Shown here piece by piece: positions 61,907 to 64,000 of a DNA stretch of 64,000 nt. The stretch comes from Methylobacterium terricola. GTDB taxonomy: Bacteria > Pseudomonadota > Alphaproteobacteria > Rhizobiales > Beijerinckiaceae. A program made the position numbers and the translations under genes. The first letter of the stretch is position 1. Each line of letters starts with the position of its first letter. The stretch spans positions 62,001 to 126,000 of the forward strand of contig NZ_VDDA01000003.1 of assembly GCF_006151805.1 (NCBI RefSeq), in the 5' to 3' direction. The notes under the pieces are model-generated. The model was not told the origin of the DNA, did no database searches, and saw nothing but the letters and a program-made list of their open reading frames with translations.

Positions 61907-62905
61907 ATGAAGCTCGCCAGCCTCAAGCACGGCCGCGACGGCCGCCTCGTCGTGGTCTCGCGCGATCTCACCCGCGCCACCGACGCCTTCATCGTGGTGC
62001 CGACGCTGCAGCAGGCCCTCGACGACTGGGAGCGCTACGCCCCGGCGCTGGAGGCCCTGGCCGAGCAGCTCGAGCACGGCTCGGTGCCCTCGTTCCGCTT
62101 CCACGAGCACGATTGCGCCGCCCCCCTGCCCCGGGCCTATGCCCGCCGCCACGCCGCCGCCTGGCCCGGCTACCCGGCGCTGCTGCGGCAGGCGGCAGGC
62201 GCCGAGGCGCCGGCCGGCGGGGGCGCGGCCCTGCGCCACGCCGCCTCCGACGCGTTCCTCGGCCCGCGCGACCCGCTCGTCCACGCCGATCCGGCCGCCT
62301 CCCTCGACCTCTCGGCTGGCCTCGCGGTGATCACCGGGGACGTGCCCCAGGGTGCGGAGGCGGGCATGGCCGCGGGTGCCATCCGGCTGGTGACGCTGGT
62401 GGCGGAGGTGATCCGCCACGACCGGCTGCGGCCGGACGGGCTCGATCTCGACGGCGCCGACGCGCCGGCGCTCGCCGCGAGCCTCGCCCCCGTCGCGGTC
62501 ACGCCCGACGAGCTCGGCGAGGCCTGGCGCGACGGCGCCCTGCACCGGACGCTGCGGGTGAGCCGCAACGGCAAGGCGCTCGGCTGCCCCGAGGCCGGGG
62601 CCGATCTGGGCAGCAGCCTCGTCGCCCTGGTGGCGGAGGCGGCGCGGCACCGGGCGCTGGGCGCCGGCACGATCGTCAGCGCCGGGCCGGTCTCGAACCG
62701 CGGCATCGACGGCGGCCCCGGCCGCGCCGCCGCCGAGGGCGGAGCCGGCTATGCCTGCCTCGCCGAGGCCCGCGCCGCCGAGGCCCTGACCGGCGGCTGG
62801 GCCCGCACGCCCTACCTCGCGGCCGGCGACCGCCTGCGGATCGAGATGAAGGATACAGGCGGACACTCGATCTTCGGGGCGATCGAGCACGACGTCACGG
62901 CCTGA
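61907..62905 (+). CDS. Fumarylacetoacetate hydrolase-family protein
   Basis: A 332-residue FAH-fold enzyme. The start MKLASLKHGRDGRLVVVSRD is typical of the FAA hydrolase clade, followed by DPAASLDLSAGLAVITGDVP and SRNGKALGCPEAGADLGSSL. The C-terminal GTIVSAGPVSNRGIDGGPGR and YLAAGDRLRIEMKD fit the metal-binding barrel. FAH members hydrolyse or decarboxylate C-C bonds of beta-diketones and oxo acids with Mg2+ or Mn2+. The ATG at 61907 follows GAAGGAGGG. It stands 159 bp after the metallopeptidase gene, so co-transcription is uncertain. Confidence 0.88.
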   Translation: MKLASLKHGRDGRLVVVSRDLTRATDAFIVVPTLQQALDDWERYAPALEALAEQLEHGSVPSFRFHEHDCAAPLPRAYARRHAAAWPGYPALLRQAAGAEAPAGGGAALRHAASDAFLGPRDPLVHADPAASLDLSAGLAVITGDVPQGAEAGMAAGAIRLVTLVAEVIRHDRLRPDGLDLDGADAPALAASLAPVAVTPDELGEAWRDGALHRTLRVSRNGKALGCPEAGADLGSSLVALVAEAARHRALGAGTIVSAGPVSNRGIDGGPGRAAAEGGAGYACLAEARAAEALTGGWARTPYLAAGDRLRIEMKDTGGHSIFGAIEHDVTA

Positions 62906-63130
62906 CCCAGAGGGACCCGGCACGGATCAGGCGTTCCGTGCCGGACCGAAGGACGAGCCAGGCAGATTGCGGCGGTCTTGACCGTCAATTGCCGATTTCA
63001 TCGCGCGGATTAGGTCTTTGGTGAGGCTTCGCGGAGCATAGCAGGACTGTGCTGGGAGCGAGCATCGCGAGACAACAACTCTCGATGGTGTTCGGAAACT
63101 ATACAACCCGAACTGCCGCCTGCCTCGACG

Positions 63131-64000
63131 ATGAGCCTCCGCTCGGATTTCGCCTTGACCTTCGGCCGCTTCCGGCACTGCCGGCGCGGAACGGTCACGA
63201 CCCTGCTCGCCCTGCTGCTGCCGATCCTGGCAATGGGGTCGGTCGGCGTCGCCGAGATCTCCGAGGTGATGCTGGCGAAGTCGAAGCTGCAGAGCTACGT
63301 CGATGCTGCGGCGCTCCAGGGCGCAGGCGAGTTCGGGGTCGACCAGTCCGACGCGACGACGGAGCGCACCCGCCTCTACGCCGACGACATGGCGGCTCCG
63401 TTGCGCCTGCGCTGGTCGGTGACCTCGACCGCCTCGATCAACGCTGCGACACGCGCGATCACGGTGAGCCAGACCGCGCACCGCCGATCGTTCTTCGGCA
63501 ACCTGCTGCCGCCAGGCGGCTGGAACATCGCCGCCGTTGCGACGGCGGTCCGCACCGCGCGCAAGCCGCTCTGCGTGCTCGGCTCGATGGCCGCCGGCCA
63601 TCCCGGCCATCCCGGCCATCCCGGCTTGGGCGCCAGCGCCGGCATCCTCGACATCGCGTCGTCCACCATCACGCTGGAGGGCAGTTCGTCGATCACGGCG
63701 AGCGATTGCCTCGTCCAGAGCAACGCCAACCTGTATGCCGGACAAGGCACCCTCCTGCGAGCCGGCGAGGCGCGCGCCGTCGGCAGCGCGTCCGGCCCGA
63801 TCCGCCCCGCCCCGGTGACCGACGCGCCGCTGATGACGGACCCGTTCGCGACCATGAGGATCGATATGCCGCTCCCGGTCTGCGACGTTCCTTCGCTCAA
63901 CATCGGGACGGGGACCTTCTACCTCAAGCCCGGCGTGCATTGCGGCATCATCACAGTGCACGGATCGGCTAACGTGGTCCTTTCCCCCGGCGAGCACTAT
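63131..64000 (+). CDS. TadE/TadG-like pilus-associated protein, truncated by window edge
   Basis: The frame is open from ATG 63131 (MSLRSDFALTFGRFRHCRRG) through the right edge, at least 290 residues. One hydrophobic helix, TLLALLLPILAMGSVGVAEI (about residues 23-42), followed by SKLQSYVDAAALQGA, is the N-terminal pattern of TadG/TadE-like proteins of Flp pilus systems. A 9-bp tandem repeat (GGCCATCCC three times, 63596-63622) encodes GHPGHPGHPG. After about residue 170 the sequence is Ser/Gly-rich with LDIASSTITLEGSSSITASD and later NIGTGTFYLKPGVHCGIITV, likely a surface-exposed beta-rich domain. The C-terminus is missing. Confidence 0.75.
   Translation, partial: MSLRSDFALTFGRFRHCRRGTVTTLLALLLPILAMGSVGVAEISEVMLAKSKLQSYVDAAALQGAGEFGVDQSDATTERTRLYADDMAAPLRLRWSVTSTASINAATRAITVSQTAHRRSFFGNLLPPGGWNIAAVATAVRTARKPLCVLGSMAAGHPGHPGHPGLGASAGILDIASSTITLEGSSSITASDCLVQSNANLYAGQGTLLRAGEARAVGSASGPIRPAPVTDAPLMTDPFATMRIDMPLPVCDVPSLNIGTGTFYLKPGVHCGIITVHGSANVVLSPGEHY
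63596..63622 (+). repeat. 9-bp tandem repeat, three units, in the TadG-like gene
   Basis: GGCCATCCC repeated three times in frame, encoding Gly-His-Pro units. Unit length is a multiple of three, so copy-number change would keep the frame and vary the length of this exposed segment. Confidence 0.9.

Noticed and set aside
60305-62923. 872-codon minus-strand frame opposite the metallopeptidase and FAH genes
   Set aside because: Covers two genes with recognisable catalytic motifs on the plus strand; the product is compositionally biased and without motifs.
63596-63622. CRISPR array
   Set aside because: Three contiguous 9-bp units without spacers, in frame within a coding sequence.

Overview
The window is GC-rich, gene-dense DNA with the gene content of an alphaproteobacterium of the order Hyphomicrobiales. 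A Methylobacterium-like organism is my best guess, from the comEC/gltX/gltA neighbourhood, the family make-up (DUF1206, DUF3750, DUF3100, TadG-like pilus protein) and the dispersed palindromic repeats. The genus is inference. I recognise no rRNA, tRNA or CRISPR, and no integrase or transposase.

Layout. 1-6.9 kb: an edge-truncated polytopic membrane protein, comEC, gltX and gltA, with a good terminator after gltA. 7.2-12.9 kb: a minus-strand set for sugar-acid or hydroxy-acid catabolism (IlvD/Edd dehydratase, PEP-mutase/isocitrate-lyase-like enzyme, double GNAT protein, SDR, DenD-like dehydrogenase). 13.1-18.8 kb: a small membrane protein, an aminotransferase, a ParD/ParE module lying between two copies of the 3' end of a DUF3237 gene, then DUF1206, TerB-like and DUF3750 proteins. 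18.8-21.8 kb: a LacI-type regulator with idonate/gluconate dehydrogenases around a shared palindromic operator. 22.0-24.9 kb: a PepSY-like membrane-anchored protein divergent from a PhoP/PhoQ-type two-component system. 25.1-31.1 kb: YebC and a phosphonate import cluster (phnC, D, E, E plus two accessory genes) with two Pho-box-like sites.

31.2-35.5 kb: class I fumarase, class III CoA-transferase and aldehyde dehydrogenase. 36.0-42.8 kb: an ArgE-like deacylase divergent from a complete Dpp/Opp-type importer with a fused double ATPase. 43.3-47.3 kb: class III aminotransferase, tartrate/D-malate dehydrogenase, rhodanese and an FtrA-like regulator. 47.3-50.5 kb: a hybrid PAS histidine kinase and a MarR regulator. 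50.7-55.6 kb: a LysR regulator divergent from a dehydrogenase, aldehyde dehydrogenase and DUF3100 transporter-like operon. 55.7-58.0 kb: an L,D-transpeptidase and a ThDP enzyme.

58.2-60.3 kb is a sharply AT-richer island with a tightly coupled three-gene operon: a papain-fold cysteine peptidase with a readable Gln-Cys-His-Asp set, an unknown soluble protein, and a two-helix membrane protein with an Ala-rich tail. This is the strongest candidate for an undescribed system. A zinc-ribbon metallopeptidase, a FAH-family enzyme and an edge-truncated TadG-like protein follow.

Intergenic space is shaped by at least three repeat families: a roughly 170-bp palindromic element (2 copies), a 130-140-bp palindromic element (4 copies, one forming the end of a MarR gene) and short C-rich/G-rich hairpins (4 copies).
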